Below are positions 21,360 through 33,099 of a stretch of 64,000 bases of DNA, piece after piece. Under the pieces are notes generated by a model that saw nothing but the letters and a program-made list of their open reading frames with translations, did no database searches and was not told the origin of the DNA. Each line of letters begins with the position of its first letter. Position 1 is the first letter of the stretch. Source of the stretch: Eulemur rufifrons (lineage: Eukaryota; Chordata; Mammalia; Primates; Lemuridae); assembly GCF_041146395.1 (NCBI RefSeq), contig NC_091002.1, positions 4,210,501 through 4,274,500 on the forward strand, written 5' to 3'. The position numbers and the translations under genes were made by a program.

Positions 21360-22970
21360 TTCTAGAACCTCTGAGGGCCTGCTAGGGCCCTGAGAAACTG
21401 AATCTCCCCTGCTGTGTGTTTGTGGGAGGAACAGAAAAGGGCTGACGTCGGGTTTGACCCTGGGTGACTCGGATCTGGGGAAGACAGGGCCCCCCGCTTC
21501 TATTTTCAGGGCACCACGCCGTGTCATCGGTAGCAGGTGGCTTTGCAGGAAGACGTGAATGCTATTAGGAGTCCATTTAGCAACAAGTACAGGCTGAGCA
21601 GCACTTTATAGCTTCTTGGAGACCACTTTACAACCTATCTTACAGAATGAATTCCCTTTTATTTCTGTCTTGCCTGCAGTACAATTGGAACTTCCTAGCC
21701 ATGATGGCAGGGCATGCTGCCATTGTCGTGGCCTGACCTGGGCCCCGGGGCCCAGACAACCCCCGGGCACCCGTGTAGCTCTGAGCCGCCTGCAGTTCCC
21801 ACCTCGGGTTTGGACTGACGGCGCCTTTCCCTGTGCCTTGACCTCCAGAACTCTGTGGCCCGGGGGGCAGTGTGAAGGCACAGCCCTGAGGAGCTGGCCC
21901 CGGCATGGAAGTACGTTCAAGTGTCGTGTTTTACATCAAAAATTTATATGAATTTTCATCTTACTGCATTAGATGTCAGTGTTGGTTTGAATGCTATAAT
22001 CACACGCACACATACACACACACACACATTTTCACCCAAAAAATGCTGATGTCAAACTGATGTCCCAGGAGAATGCCGCGTCCTGGGCCCCCTGCCCGCC
22101 CAGCAAGGCGGGCCCTCCTGGGCGCGTGACTCCCAGTGGAGAGGCAGGGGGTAGGGGCCAGCCCCGCACCGGAGTCTCTGTGAGGAGCCGCACGTGCCAA
22201 GCACTCGGGATGGAGAAAGGAATCGGACCAAAATCTTACCTTGGAGACTCTCAAAGTGTTGCAGAAAGAAACAAAGCCCGTCCGGCAGAGGCAGCGTGGA
22301 CCACGGTGAAGCAGGCGCCGTGTTCCGAGGCCTCTGTGAAGGGCTGAACACTTTGAATCCAGGGTTCCAGCTTGGATGTCCACTCATGGCAGGCAGCAAG
22401 GCGGGGTCGCCACGTGGCACACTCTGAGCACTGTGGCCCCCAGCCATGTGCAGGACCCCCCGCCAGTCCCCAAGCCGTAGGGCCCAGCCCCTTCTGTAAT
22501 GAGCCTGCGGAAATTGTCCCCGGCAGAGCTCCAAGGCCAGGGAGCTGGGAGGGAAGTAGTTGTGTGCCGGCTTCAGCCACACCGAAGGGGGCACGCGCAG
22601 GCCCTCCTCCTCACCCTCCGGCAGGCTCTGAGCATCCCCACGGGGCCCCTGCCGTCCCCTGGCCTCCCCCGTGATTTCGCACAGGGTATGGCCAGGCCCG
22701 CCCAGGTCTGTTATTGTGAGAGGCGGGAGCCCCTGCCTGGTGGGAGGAGGAGCCAGAGTGGGGCCCCATGGACGGCCGGGAGACAGAGCCGGGGCCAAAT
22801 GGGCAGAACCTCCCAATGAGCGATACTCTCCATTCCGATGGCCAGGCATCCGCTCCTGTCCCGGAGAAAATGGCTCAGTTGGGCCGTCAGTGTCTCAGGA
22901 ATAGAGTGCGCCCCTTGAAACTCCAGCCTAACGCACAGAAAATCGTCCCCCTGTAAAGTCACCAGGTTAC
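21360..22970. other. Intronic DNA, no gene
   Basis: Includes an AT-rich patch (21560-21990) of unique texture and a short CA tract. Otherwise GC-rich with no call. Confidence 0.35.
22003..22030 (+). repeat. Short (CA)n microsatellite
   Basis: CACACGCACACATACACACA followed by more CA, interrupted by G and T. Confidence 0.85.
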
Positions 22971-23125
22971 TGCGAGAGAAGGAGAAAGAGCAAACGCCCC
23001 CGCTGCTCAGAAAGCAAGTCTCCTGGGCCTCCCGCCTCGGGAGCCACCCAACGGCGAGAGGAGGAGACTGAATTTACTCTCCCCTGAAGACGGCGCAGCA
23101 CCTGGGAGCCCGAGAGACCAGAGCC

Positions 23126-23537
23126 GAAAAGCAAAGTCAAATGAACAGACTGTGGCATATGTACACCATGGAGTACTGCTCAGCTGTAAGAGACATGGGG
23201 ATCCAGCGCCTCTTGTATTTTCCTGGACAGAGCTGGAGCCCATTCTGCTAAGTGAAGTATCCCAAGAATGGAAAAATAAGCACCACGTGTACTCACCAGC
23301 AAATTGGTTTCACTGATCATCACCTGAGAGCACATTTAGGAACAACATTAATCAGGTGTCGGGCAGATGTGGAGGGGGAGGGGATGGGTGTATTCATACA
23401 TAATGAGTATGATGTGCACTGTCTAGGGGACGGACACGCTTGAAGCTCTGATTCGGGGTGGGGGGCGGGGGCAAGGGCAATATATGTAACCTAAACTTTT
23501 GTACCCCCATAATATGTTGAACTAAAAAAAAAAAAAA
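23126..23537 (+). mobile_element. L1 3' end of strepsirrhine type
   Basis: GACTGTGGCATATGTACACC, CATGGAGTACTGCTCAGC, GGGACGGACACGCTTGAAGC, GCAATATATGTAACCTAAAC, TTTGTACCCCCATAATATG and an A15-type tail. This 3' UTR form is the one I know from lemur and galago L1s and differs from human L1PA/L1PB. 5'-truncated to about 410 bp, no ORF left. No clear target duplication was found. Confidence 0.85.
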
Positions 23538-23739
23538 TTACAGAGTCTGCCTGGCGTCTCAGGGGCCGTCCACCCATGCTCAAGGAGCTCCAGGCCCCTT
23601 CCGGAGAGCTCCATGGACCCGCCTGTGCCCGGCGCCGAGCTCGGTGGCTCTTTAGCTGTGTCTGTCTGTCAGGGTGGATCTGAGAGTGACAGGGAGCTGC
23701 CCAAGGGCATGAACAGCGGCATCCCCCCCACAGGCTGTG

Positions 23740-23875
23740 ACTGTGGCCACCATCTTGGAGACCAGAAAACAGAGGCTGGTGGAGGCTCCGTGACCAGCCC
23801 AAGGTCCCAGGCCAGCAAGGGCTGGGGGAGGGAGTGGGGTTCAGACCCACATATGTCTGCGCCCCACCGCCCGCA
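23740..23875 (-). mobile_element. MIR SINE
   Basis: CCAGAAAACAGAGGCTGGTG, GACCAGCCCAAGGTCCC, GGGGTTCAGACCCAC: MIR complement. Confidence 0.7.
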
Positions 23876-24004
23876 TCGGCAGCCCCTTATCTTACTCCGC
23901 GAAGGCCTGATGTTTTCAGCACCTGCCTGCCCTCCTGTGATCCAGGAATTCAAGCCTTTTACTGCCTCTGTCTTCAGTGAAAACCAGAAGGCACCTCTGT
24001 CTTC

Positions 24005-24325
24005 CTCAGCGCAGGCTGCTGTAACAAAACACCCTAAACTGGGTGGCTTAAACACCACGTTTACTTCTCACAGTTCTGGAGGTTGGAAGTCCAAGAGCAG
24101 GGTGTGCCGTGCTCAGGGTCTGCTGCGGGCTCTCTTCCGGGTGCTCCCGCGGCAGAGCAGGGCTCCCCGCCCACTGGGCTCCCCCTCTGAGGGCACCGAC
24201 CCCTTGATGAGGGCTCCACACTCACGATCTAACTCTTCCCAAAGGTCCCACCTGCAAATACCTCACCTCGGGATTAGGGGTTAAACATATGACACTGGGG
24301 GAGATGCAAACATCCAGCCCAGTGC
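24005..24325 (-). mobile_element. MaLR-type LTR, antisense
   Basis: GCAGGCTGCTGTAACAAAAC, ACTGGGTGGCTTAAACACC, CACAGTTCTGGAGGTTGG, CCTGCAAATACCTCACCTCG, TTAGGGGTTAAACATATGAC: the best preserved of the LTRs here. Confidence 0.85.
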
Positions 24326-24889
24326 AGGCTTCCTGGTCCGGAACCACCTTCCTCCACCACGGGAGGTGTGTTCACATTCCAGCGAGGGCTCGGCCAGGTT
24401 GAGGACCTGGGCCTGGACCACCATTCAAACTCGGCAACGCCTCCCTCCTCACCCTGCCTTTCTCCCCTCCCTGGGCGCCCACGTGGCTCAGCCTGCCCAG
24501 AGGGGGCCTATGCTGGGGGCCTCCTTCCTCTGCACATCCGGCCCCCACCTCCCTGCCCATCCGTGGCCTGTTGAGCATCACACGTGGTCTCTGTCTCAGT
24601 GGGGAAGCCCCAGCCAGCTCAGCACGCGGTAAATAATAAGTGGTGCTGTCCCTTGGGCGGGAGAAGAGGTGACAGGTTTATTCTCTTGTGCCCGAGAGCA
24701 CCTGAGCGGACTCTCACATGCGGGGCGACCACCCCATGTGGCACAAAGGTCAGCTGCTCTGACCTGTGCAGCGGGTGCTGGGGCACAGGGCTTGCGGGGG
24801 ACACTGCCTGCTGGGTGGGGGCGCTGGTGGGAGCACACGCGGCCGGATTCTTGTTTGCCACGGTGCGGCCGCTCGGCTTCCCTACTGAG

Positions 24890-25100
24890 CAAGACGCCGG
24901 ATTTAAGGAAACTTCCCCGATAAGCTGGGTAAGCTGCGCTTGCCGTAGCCTGCATTTATCCCTCTTCCTTTCAAACACATGCATTTAGAAAATAGTGGCG
25001 AATCCTGTTTTTATCCCTTGTGTAGTAGAGGCTCTTAGAAAGCTTGGAGGATCATTACCTGGTAAAAGTAGCTTACGTTTGATTTGTGCAGTGGGGGATG
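24890..25100. other. Candidate conserved island
   Basis: GATTTAAGGAAACTTCCCCG, TTTATCCCTCTTCC, GAAAATAGTGGCGAATCC, GATCATTACCTGG, and TAGCTTACGTTTG form a unique, mixed-composition patch between GC-rich stretches. No repeat match known to me. Confidence 0.3.
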
Positions 25101-25439
25101 CCCAGACCGAGGGAGCTCTCTCCAGGCCGAAGGGATTTCCAGCCGCTGCCGCCTTACTTTTGGCATCAGCACCTGTTGTGGTGCTGAAAACACCACCCCA
25201 AGGCGCAAAATCCGCTCATGCCCAGTCCCTTAGAACTGGTCTTCCCCAGGCCTTTGTCCCAGGGAGGAGCCACAGCTACACGGGACACAGGGCAGACGCC
25301 TGGGCGTGGGCTCAGCACTGCCCCCCGCGCCCGCCCTCTGCAGTCCTGCCAGTCTGCCTGCTCCGGGCTGCGCCTTTCCCTCTCCTCTCCTCTGGGCCCC
25401 TCACGGTCACCCTGGCCCTCCCGAACCTGCTTCCCTCCA

Positions 25440-25985
25440 TGTTCTGACCCAGCCGGGACCACCCGTGCCCCACCACACCCTTAGAGCCTTTTGCCAGCCT
25501 TCAGGGGCTCTTCCTGTGACACCAGGCTGCCTGCTCTGGCTGCCAGCCTCCACCCCATCTCAGCACCCACAAGCACGTGGGGAAGAGGCTCCCTTCCAGG
25601 CTGGGCCCCCCATGCTCCTCCCATTCTGGACACACCTCGCCCCACCTCCCCCACCCCATTCTCCATGGTCATGTTTATGCCACAGCTCTTGGTTCACATT
25701 GCACCTCCTTCGGGCACCTTCCTAGGCCCACCCTCCTCCCCCCAAACCCCAGATCAGCTCAGAACCCCGACCACAGAGTCGTTCTGCTCTTCCTGGCCCA
25801 CGCAGACCAGTCTGCAGTAACACGCGGGTGTGTCCGTCTGTCCTGAGTCTGCCCTCCGCACCCGTGGGAAGCCTCTGCCCTGGGGAAGCACCCCAGGCAG
25901 GAGCTCGGTCTCTGTCGCTTTCTGTCCAGCCAGGGCCTGGCACTGGGCCTAGAACGTCGCCTTGAACAAATGAATGTATAGATGG
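25440..25985 (+). mobile_element. L2 LINE, 3' part
   Basis: GCCAGCCTCCACCCCATCTC, TTGGTTCACATTGCACCTCC, GGGCACCTTCCTAGGCCCAC, CAGGGCCTGGCACTGGGCCT and a GAACAAATGAATG end follow L2 order. Diverged. Confidence 0.65.
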
Positions 25986-26109
25986 ATGTATACATGAACA
26001 GCTTGCTGAAAAAGCAATCACTAAAGAAACTTAATCCAAACAGGAGCTACCCTACATGCCTGAAATGTCCGCTTTAGGCCAACATGCACGGATCTGCTTT
26101 GGGCAGTTA

Positions 26110-26140
26110 CGAGGTTGGTACAAAAGTAATTGTGGTTTTA
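26110..26140 (-). repeat. Mariner terminal inverted repeat, left
   Basis: GGTTGGTACAAAAGTAATTG (26113-26132) mirrors the right end with few mismatches. Confidence 0.88.
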
Positions 26141-26186
26141 GACTGTGAATTTTAAATCATTATAACTAGGCTCAGGTACATCTTTA

Positions 26187-27201
26187 TTAATCAAAATAGG
26201 AACCATTACAATCAACACATTTTTGCCAACAAGAAATAAGTTGGTTTATTCCTATAGTGTAAAAATTCATGCTTCTGGATTCAACGAACTCTTGGAAAGC
26301 ATTTTCTGTATCCTGCTGGGTGTGGAAGTGTTTTCCCTGCAAAAAGTTGTGGAGATGCTTGAAGAAGTGGTAGTCGGTTGGCGAGAGGTCGGGTGAATAT
26401 GGCGGATGAGGCAAAACTTCATAGCTCAATTCGTTCAACTTTTGAAGCATTGGTTGTGTGACCTGCAGTAGGGCGTTGTTGTGGAGAAGAACTGGGCCCT
26501 TTCTGGTGACCAATGCCAGCTGCAGGCATTGCAGTTCCCAGTGCATCTTGCCGATTTGCTGAGCAGACTTCTCGGATGTAGTGGTTTCACAGGGATTCAG
26601 AAAGCCGTAGTGGATCAGACTGTCAGCAGACCAGCAAACAGGGACCATGGCCTTTTCTTGGTGGAGGTTTGGCTTTGGGACGTGCTTTGGAGCTTCTCGG
26701 TCCAACCACTGAGTTGCTCATCGCCAGTTGTCATACAAAATCCACTTTTCATTACACGTGGATTGAGAAATGCTTTGTTGTTGTTGTGTACAAGAAAAGA
26801 AGATGACACTTCAAAACAATAATTTTTTTAATTTTCAATCAGCTCACGAGGCACCCACTTATCGAGCTTTTTCACCGTTCCAATTTGCTTCAAGTGCTGA
26901 ATGACCGTAGAATGGTCGACGTTGAGTTCTTTGGCACCTTCTCGTGTAGTTGTAAGAAGATCAGCTTCCCTGATCGCTCTCAATTGGTCGTTGTCAACTT
27001 CCGATGGCCGCCACTGCGCTCCTCGTCTGCAAGGCTCTCGTCTCCTTTGCAAAACTTCTTGAACCACCACTTTGCTGTACGTTCACTGCCAGCTCCTGGG
27101 CCAGATGTGTTGTCGATGTGGTGAGTTGTCTCCACTGCTTTATGACTCATTGTGAACCTGAATAAGAAAATCGCTCAGATTTGTTTTTTATATAACATCA
27201 T
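26187..27201 (-). pseudogene. Mariner (Hsmar1-type) transposase pseudogene
   Basis: The start ATG is at 27201-27199 by alignment to the family and the stop at 26189-26187; the family length is about 343 codons. An in-frame TGA lies early. A 1-base deletion follows the E-E-R-S-G motif near 27010. Another stop follows W-V-P-R-E-L-I-E-N at 26828. A small deletion falls next to the first catalytic Asp. The N-terminal helix-turn-helix part (27070-26840) and the C-terminal catalytic part (26705-26187, HPPYSPDLSPTDYHFF) are still readable. The DD34D triad is degraded: Asp1 codon is AAT (26753-26751), Asp2 is AAC (26480-26478), Asp3 is GAC (26375-26373). Spacing between the last two is 34 residues, as in mariner. 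Confidence 0.9.
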
Positions 27202-27352
27202 TTCTGTAGTATAAAATGAATATAAAATAAACAGCAAGTAATGTCATTAGCAAAAAAAAAAAAATAAAGTGAGAAATGCACATTAAAATGATGTATAACA
27301 AAACCACATTTAAGAATGTATTCCAGTATCAAATGGCAAATGTCAACAATGC

Positions 27353-27383
27353 TAAACGCACAATTACTTTTGCACCAACCTAG
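27353..27383 (-). repeat. Mariner terminal inverted repeat, right
   Basis: CAATTACTTTTGCACCAACC (27361-27380). It retains the C that became T on the left side. Confidence 0.88.
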
Positions 27384-29274
27384 CAGCTCACTTCCTGCCC
27401 AGACCAGGCGCACACCTGAGCGAACGCTGGTGGCGGCAGCAAGAGCATCGCGGCCCCGCACCCACTAGCGTGGACAGAGAAGCCCATCGGCGGGTGCTGC
27501 CACTAGCATTTTTCTAATGCTACTGTTAAAAAAAATACATTCCTTATTTTAGGGTTTTTTTAAATCTCAAACTCCCTCTTCCCACTTCTTTCAACCCAGC
27601 AGCAGGTGTGTAGATTTGTAGCTTGAAAGCAAGCCCTCCAGCCCAGCTTGCAGCAGCCTGCCTCCCCACGGAGGTGCTCAACCCTGGCCGATTCCACATG
27701 CCACCCTCAGCAGGGATGTGGTGGGGGCGCTGGGGTGCTGGGGGTGGGGTGGGCTCCCCAGGCCAGAGGCCCTGAGCCCAGGCCAGAGCCTGAGGCAGGG
27801 ACAGAGCCACCAGTCACGGTCACCTAAGGGCTGGCCTCCTTCCCCTGTACTTGCCGGCTGTGGGGAGAGCTGTGGCAGGTTACGGGGTGTATCCAGGACT
27901 CTGTGTCCTCATGGGGACACGGGTGCTTTCTGCACAGAAGAGGAGACATGCCATAATGCCCACGCAGGGCCCAGCCCCAGCTGGAGCACACAGCAGGTGC
28001 TCAGCTATGCTCCTTCCGTCCTGGGCCTGCCCACAGCCAGGGCACACGCAGAGCTCTTCCTGAGTGCACACTCATCACGTCTCTCCCAAATGAGTTCAGA
28101 CTCCTTGGGGGCCACATCTTATCCCTCTTTGCCCCCAGGGTCCACAGAGGGTGACCTCAGGATGGCACTGGGTGACTCGACTGGAACGAAACACATCAGC
28201 TCCTGGAGAGAGCTGGCCCTGGACGGTGGGATCGGTTGGGGGACAGGGGGATGAGCGTCAGTGTTTGCTCCCAAAGACTGGAGTGAATGTGATGTTGCTG
28301 ACACAGGAATCCGCTGGTGGACTATCCGAGCAGGGCCCGGCTGGAGGCGATCGGAAATAGCAGCTCCTTTTCAGTGCCAGAGTCTCCGAGCCAGTGTCCA
28401 GCGCTCTACCTGCTCGGCTGGCGTCTCTGTCTTTGCTTCCCCTCAGGGCTGAGCGCCGCCATGCTATGCCTTCTCGGAGGTCTGCTTTTGTTTAGACCAT
28501 TGAGTTTCAAGGCTGGGCTTTACTTATCGACTAAGAAGTGTAGTGACTGCAGGTGACTTGGCCTGGTCTGTCCTGTTTAGGATGTGTCCAGGGAAGGCCA
28601 CTTTGCTCCTGGAAGTTTCACTCAACCCATTGATTGCTTGTAGCTTGCCTGGCAAAATACACAGTAGCTATTTTTTTTTTTTTAATGTGATTGAAATTCT
28701 TAAGGGAAAATAACTTTGATATTGCTGGTCTGGACCTCTCAGCACATCCTTCCCCCTTCCCATCCTAAATAAAAGGATTGCTTTTACAGATGTGATTCTT
28801 GGGCCAGGGCTCCGTGGGCCCGTCCTTCCAGTGTGGTTGCGCAGGCGTTTCCCGCGTCCCTGCTCTGACTCAGCGGGGCCACCGTGCCCACCATGGAAAT
28901 AAGGACCAGCAAAGGGTCCTGCCCCTGAGGAACTCTAAGTCTGGGGGGAAGACAGACAAGGAAACGGGTGGTCCTTACTCCGGTCGGTCACTCACACTGG
29001 GCCAGACGGTAGCTGAGGGCTGCGTCCTGCAAAGAGACCTTGACCCAGCCTGGAACAGAGGAGGTGATGCCCTGAGCCAAAGCCACTATCCCAAAGAGCA
29101 GCAAAGAGCCCACCTGTGTGGGGACAGCTCTGAGCGTCACTATTGTCTCACCATGTGAGCAGGGCCTGCTCTGCTGTCATGGGCTTGGGGTCAGGGGTAT
29201 ATTCACAGGTCCCCTCCCCCAGGCTCTCCGTTCAGCAGTGAATGCGGGTGGCCCACAGCCAAGCTTCTTATCAG
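27384..29274. other. Intronic DNA, no gene
   Basis: GC-rich to 28560, then mixed, with a T-rich tract at 28671-28683. No named repeat or exon was recognised. Confidence 0.35.
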
Positions 29275-29640
29275 ATGGCTTTTACATTATTTAAAAACAT
29301 TGATTAGCACCTCCTGGGCCGGCTCCCAGTTTGTGAAAGGAGACGGACTAGCTGTATGAATAAACTGTAATGTACAAATACTACCACCGTGTGATTACTC
29401 GGGTATAAGAGAATAATGACGGGTAATTATGCTTTGCGGTCGGCAGTGCTGCCTGCTCCACAAATCGTCGCGCCGTAATGGTGGCGGCTGCGGTAACTGT
29501 GCTCTGCGCGGGTCATAAATAGATACCTAAGGACTCAGCTGAGATATGAATTCTAATTGTCACGTAATTAGAGAGCAATTAAGTAGTTATTTGTTCCCTG
29601 TCAATTGGCCGTTATATGTCCTCCAAAGTCCTACTACACT
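29275..29640. promoter_or_regulatory. Strongest candidate enhancer / conserved non-coding element
   Basis: About 360 bp unlike its surroundings. Homeodomain-type cores: TAATTA 29424-29429, TAATTG 29554-29559, TAATTA 29565-29570, CAATTA 29576-29581, and CAATTG near 29602. E-box CAGCTG at 29536-29541 sits in the palindrome CTCAGCTGAG. CpGs survive in the middle (ATCGTCGCGCCG, 29464-29475) although the flanks are AT-rich. No transposon similarity known to me. This mix of retained CpG and dense TAAT cores is typical of vertebrate developmental enhancers. Target gene and activity are unknown. Confidence 0.5.
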
Positions 29641-30869
29641 TTTAACAAAATGTGGCCATCTCCCTCGCTGACAGGGACATAAATACCTGTTCCCAAGAGC
29701 AAGGCTCGTGTGAGCTGGGGCAGGTGCGTCTCTGAGGGTCCTTGGCTGTGGCATCTCCGACCTCAGTGTTGATCAGCTGTTTTCCCTGGGCGTGGCTGGA
29801 AGATAAAGATTCCCAGGAAAGCATCTCTGCCCCACGGTGCACCAGCACTTTCACAGGGCAAGAGCGTGACCCTGCCGTGAAACCTGCACCAGGACATCAA
29901 GGGCTGCCCATGCAGCAGCTCCTCTAGAGGGTGGCCCTGATTTCTCTGACAAAAGAGTCAGGCCCTGCCCCAAGCTTCTTCGGGTTCCCTCCAGACTGAC
30001 TGTGAAGACAGGGTAAGACCCGCCGCCCTAGGCTGGAAGCTCCCTGGGCAGAGCCGCGCTGTCCTCCTGCAGGAAGCTGGTACAGGCTCCATCAACCTGC
30101 CACGGCTGTGCCCAGCAGGGGCCTCTCCCACGGTGCACGCTGCTCCCGGGGGCAGCTAGGTGGCTTTTCCTTTCTGCATTCCTGCCTCCCCCATGCCGGG
30201 TATTTCTACAGTGTGCACAGTGGAAACTGGGGTGGAGCCTCTGGAGACAGGTTATTCCCTGCACTGTGTGGTCCCCGCAGAAGTTCGGTTGGTGTGGATG
30301 AAAGACGAAAGGTCAGGAAGATGGCCAGAGAGGAGAGGCAGCTCCTGCAGAGGAAGGCAGAACCAGGAAGGGAGCTGGGAGGGGAGCAGGGAGCGATCCT
30401 ACAGCAAGAAAAGGGTCAGTGGCAGAATTAGAAGCCATTTGGAGGCATGAGAATGAAGCATGGATGCTGCAAAAAACAGCAAACCCGTGCTGTGGAGGAG
30501 ACTGAGCAGTCCTCCCAGGTGAAGGGACTCTGGGTGGCAGGGAGGCAGGGAGGAGGAAGGTGCCGGGCAGGGCAGGCGAGGGAGCCAACCTGAGAACCGC
30601 AGGTGTTTCCACGTGACAGTCGGGGCACCTGGACCAGGAGCAGCAGAGATGTGTGCAGTGGGTGGAGGGGAGGTCCCAGAGTGAAACAAAGCCCGGTTAA
30701 GCTGGTCCTCACGTTCTGTTTTCTTTTCAATTATGAGGGGGTAAAACCTTGTAATTTTTCCTCAAAAAAATATATATAAAGATTAAAATCAGGCAATTAC
30801 AAACATTTTCAGTATTGAATTTCAAAATAATAAAAGAGATTTCAGTGCCTGCAGATCAGTATGGGAAAG
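29641..30869. other. Intronic DNA, no gene
   Basis: Mixed composition, purine-rich around 30320-30400 and 30520-30580. An A/T-rich run lies at 30740-30830. Confidence 0.35.
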
Positions 30870-31560
30870 GTCTGAGCTCTATGACAATTTTATACCCAGC
30901 TAAGCTGTCACCTCTGGGTAGAGATAAAGCATCTTCAGATAGCAGTGTCATCAGCTGTGTCCCAAGGGACCTGTCTTGAAAGGAAAAAATGCCTAGAAAA
31001 TGTCCTCTGCCAGCAGACGGACGGATGAGGGTCCGTGCTGGGGAAGGTGGAGAAGGTGTAGGTAGCACAAATGAGGCTGGAGACCAGGTGAGCACTAGGT
31101 TCAGCTTCAAGAGCTGTTGCTGTGAGAATGGATAGAAACCAGGCACACATGTCAAAATATTTTTTTGGAAAGGAAAACCGATTATCTCAAACCTGGTATA
31201 TATCAACAAAGACTGTGATGTCGGGGACAGGGAGGAGGAAGATGAAGGTGCCGGACTCCTTTCCTGACATAGAAGGGGTCGGTGGTGCCAGCCACTTCAT
31301 TCTTTATGTGGAATACTTCTCCTCATTGGAAAAGTATAAGCTAGGAATACTTTTGAGAAACTTCAAACAATCTTCCATTGAATCCAACCTGGGGGCTCAT
31401 CGCCCACATCGCTGGAGAAGAGAATGCAAGGAAAGCCACGTGGCAGGAGACACAGAACACATTAAGCACAAGGCAGCCTTACAAATCAGAATGTCTATAA
31501 AACCAGTTAACAAACAGAAGGCCAAAAATTCCCCAGTGGCCATCAGTAGATATTGATTCC
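30870..31560 (+). mobile_element. Possible very old LINE (HAL1/L1-like) remnant
   Basis: ATGACAATTTTATACCCAGC, TAAAGCATCTTCAGATAGC and CCAGTGGCCATCAGTAGATAT recall the 3' half of old L1-related elements. Weak. Confidence 0.3.
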
Positions 31561-33099
31561 TTGTCCTTGATCTTCTGAGGGACCATGACACATCCTGGCA
31601 AGGGCAGGACAGGGAGGAAGGGGCCACAGGAGAAAACACCCTTGCTTTAAAACACTCCCAGGGCCCACCAGCTACACTCCTGACACTGCAGGTTGAATAC
31701 TATGAGCCCGGAAGTGCTTTGCAAGCTGTGAAGTGTGGGAGCTGTTGGGTATTAGGGCTGACAGGTAGGGCCCCCGGGGAGTATAGATCACATCAGTGAA
31801 TGACATCATGATATGTTTTGAGGGACTATGTGTAGGACCCCACCCCATGGCCTGTCCCCATGTCCTCTTGACGCTGGCCCACCTCAACCCTGCCCCAGCC
31901 CCCCACCAAGCATATTTTTCCTACGAGGTGGCTCTGGCGCTAGACATTCCACCTTTAAGGTATTTTGTCTCCCAGTAATTTGACAAACACTTTTGAAGTG
32001 TTTGGAGGTAGAATATTCAGACTGTGTGGCAGCTGAGAGATGAAAAGATGCTGCCTTGTGCTCAGGGCACCTTTGATACCTGGCAGAGATGCACAAAGAT
32101 TTTTGCAAGATTACATGAGTGCCCGTGTTGAGGTTTGTAGAGCGCAGGGGGAGCCCCGAGGAAGGAGCCCCAGAGAAACACTGGGTGGGTTTCGTGAGTG
32201 GCTGAGCCCTCATAAGCCGGCCACACCCAGGGAAGCGGGAAGGGCCACACAGCAGGACCCCGTGAGGAAATTCGGTGGCCCAAAATGTACAGGTGTGTGT
32301 GGACACCTGCCTCTGGGACAGGAGAGCAGGTCCAGGGGAAGCTAAGCTGCTGGCCAGGAGGGGCCGCTGCGCTGAGGCTCAAGGCCACACACAGAGTCCT
32401 CGAAGCCGTGTCGTTCCCGGGATCGGCTGCTCAGTCCATTCACAAGGCACACTCGGTCAGGACGAGCATCGTCCAGAGAGGTGTCCTTGTTCAGACCTCT
32501 CTCTGGGAACTGGAGTTCAAGTCTAAAATACGCAGGCAATCTCCAAAGACCCCTTCAGGGTAAACACCCTCTGTGTGAAAGTGATGGTAATTGCATGAGA
32601 CGGACCATTCCAGAACCTCCGGCCGTGTGAGCAAGTCGCTATCAAACTGTCTCATTTTAATGGCCACTTTCCCAAAGAGCGGTTAGCTGCAATTGCTCCG
32701 AGATTGCCTGCGAATGACTTATAGCAGGCAGCATCGTGATGGCACTTCCCAGCAGGGGCCATCTCCAAAAACACCCCCAGCCACAGTCCCTACCCATCTT
32801 CGTGCGCCCCCACGGCAGCGCAGGCCGCCCAGCTGCCCCTGCCCAGCCCATGCAGGTGAGGGAGTGAGAGGCGTCCGTCTCCCCACCCAATGCCCGCAGC
32901 CGGGAGAAGCGCCCGTTTCTTCACGCATCCCTATGAATGTTTAGCGTAGGGATAGGGAGGGAAGAAAACAGACACAGCCCAGGTTCTCTCTCATTCCCCA
33001 ACGGAAACTGACATCAATTAAAACACCAAACAAATGCATCAAATTGCAAGACCTGGCTGGGTGAAGGAAACATACCAAGTGTCAGGAGAATGCACAGCT
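31561..33099. other. Intronic DNA, no gene
   Basis: Unassigned. A small unique patch at 32640-32725 (TCATTTTAATGGCCAC, GCAATTGCTCCGAG, GAATGACTTATAGC) may be conserved sequence. Confidence 0.35.

Larger units (their letters stand above)
26110..27383 (-). mobile_element. Full-length Hsmar1-type mariner DNA transposon
   Basis: Both terminal inverted repeats remain: left GAGGTTGGTACAAAAGTAAT, right AATTACTTTTGCACCAACCT. Total length is 1274 bp, close to the roughly 1.29 kb of Hsmar1. A TA at 26108-26109 abuts the left end; the right flank is CA, a decayed TA. Between the ends lies a broken mariner transposase gene on the minus strand. The family is Tc1/mariner, cut-and-paste into TA. This copy is dead. 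Confidence 0.92.

Noticed and set aside
26110..27383. Functional mariner transposase or SETMAR-like fusion
   Set aside because: Several stops, frameshifts and loss of two catalytic Asp; no SET-domain exon nearby.
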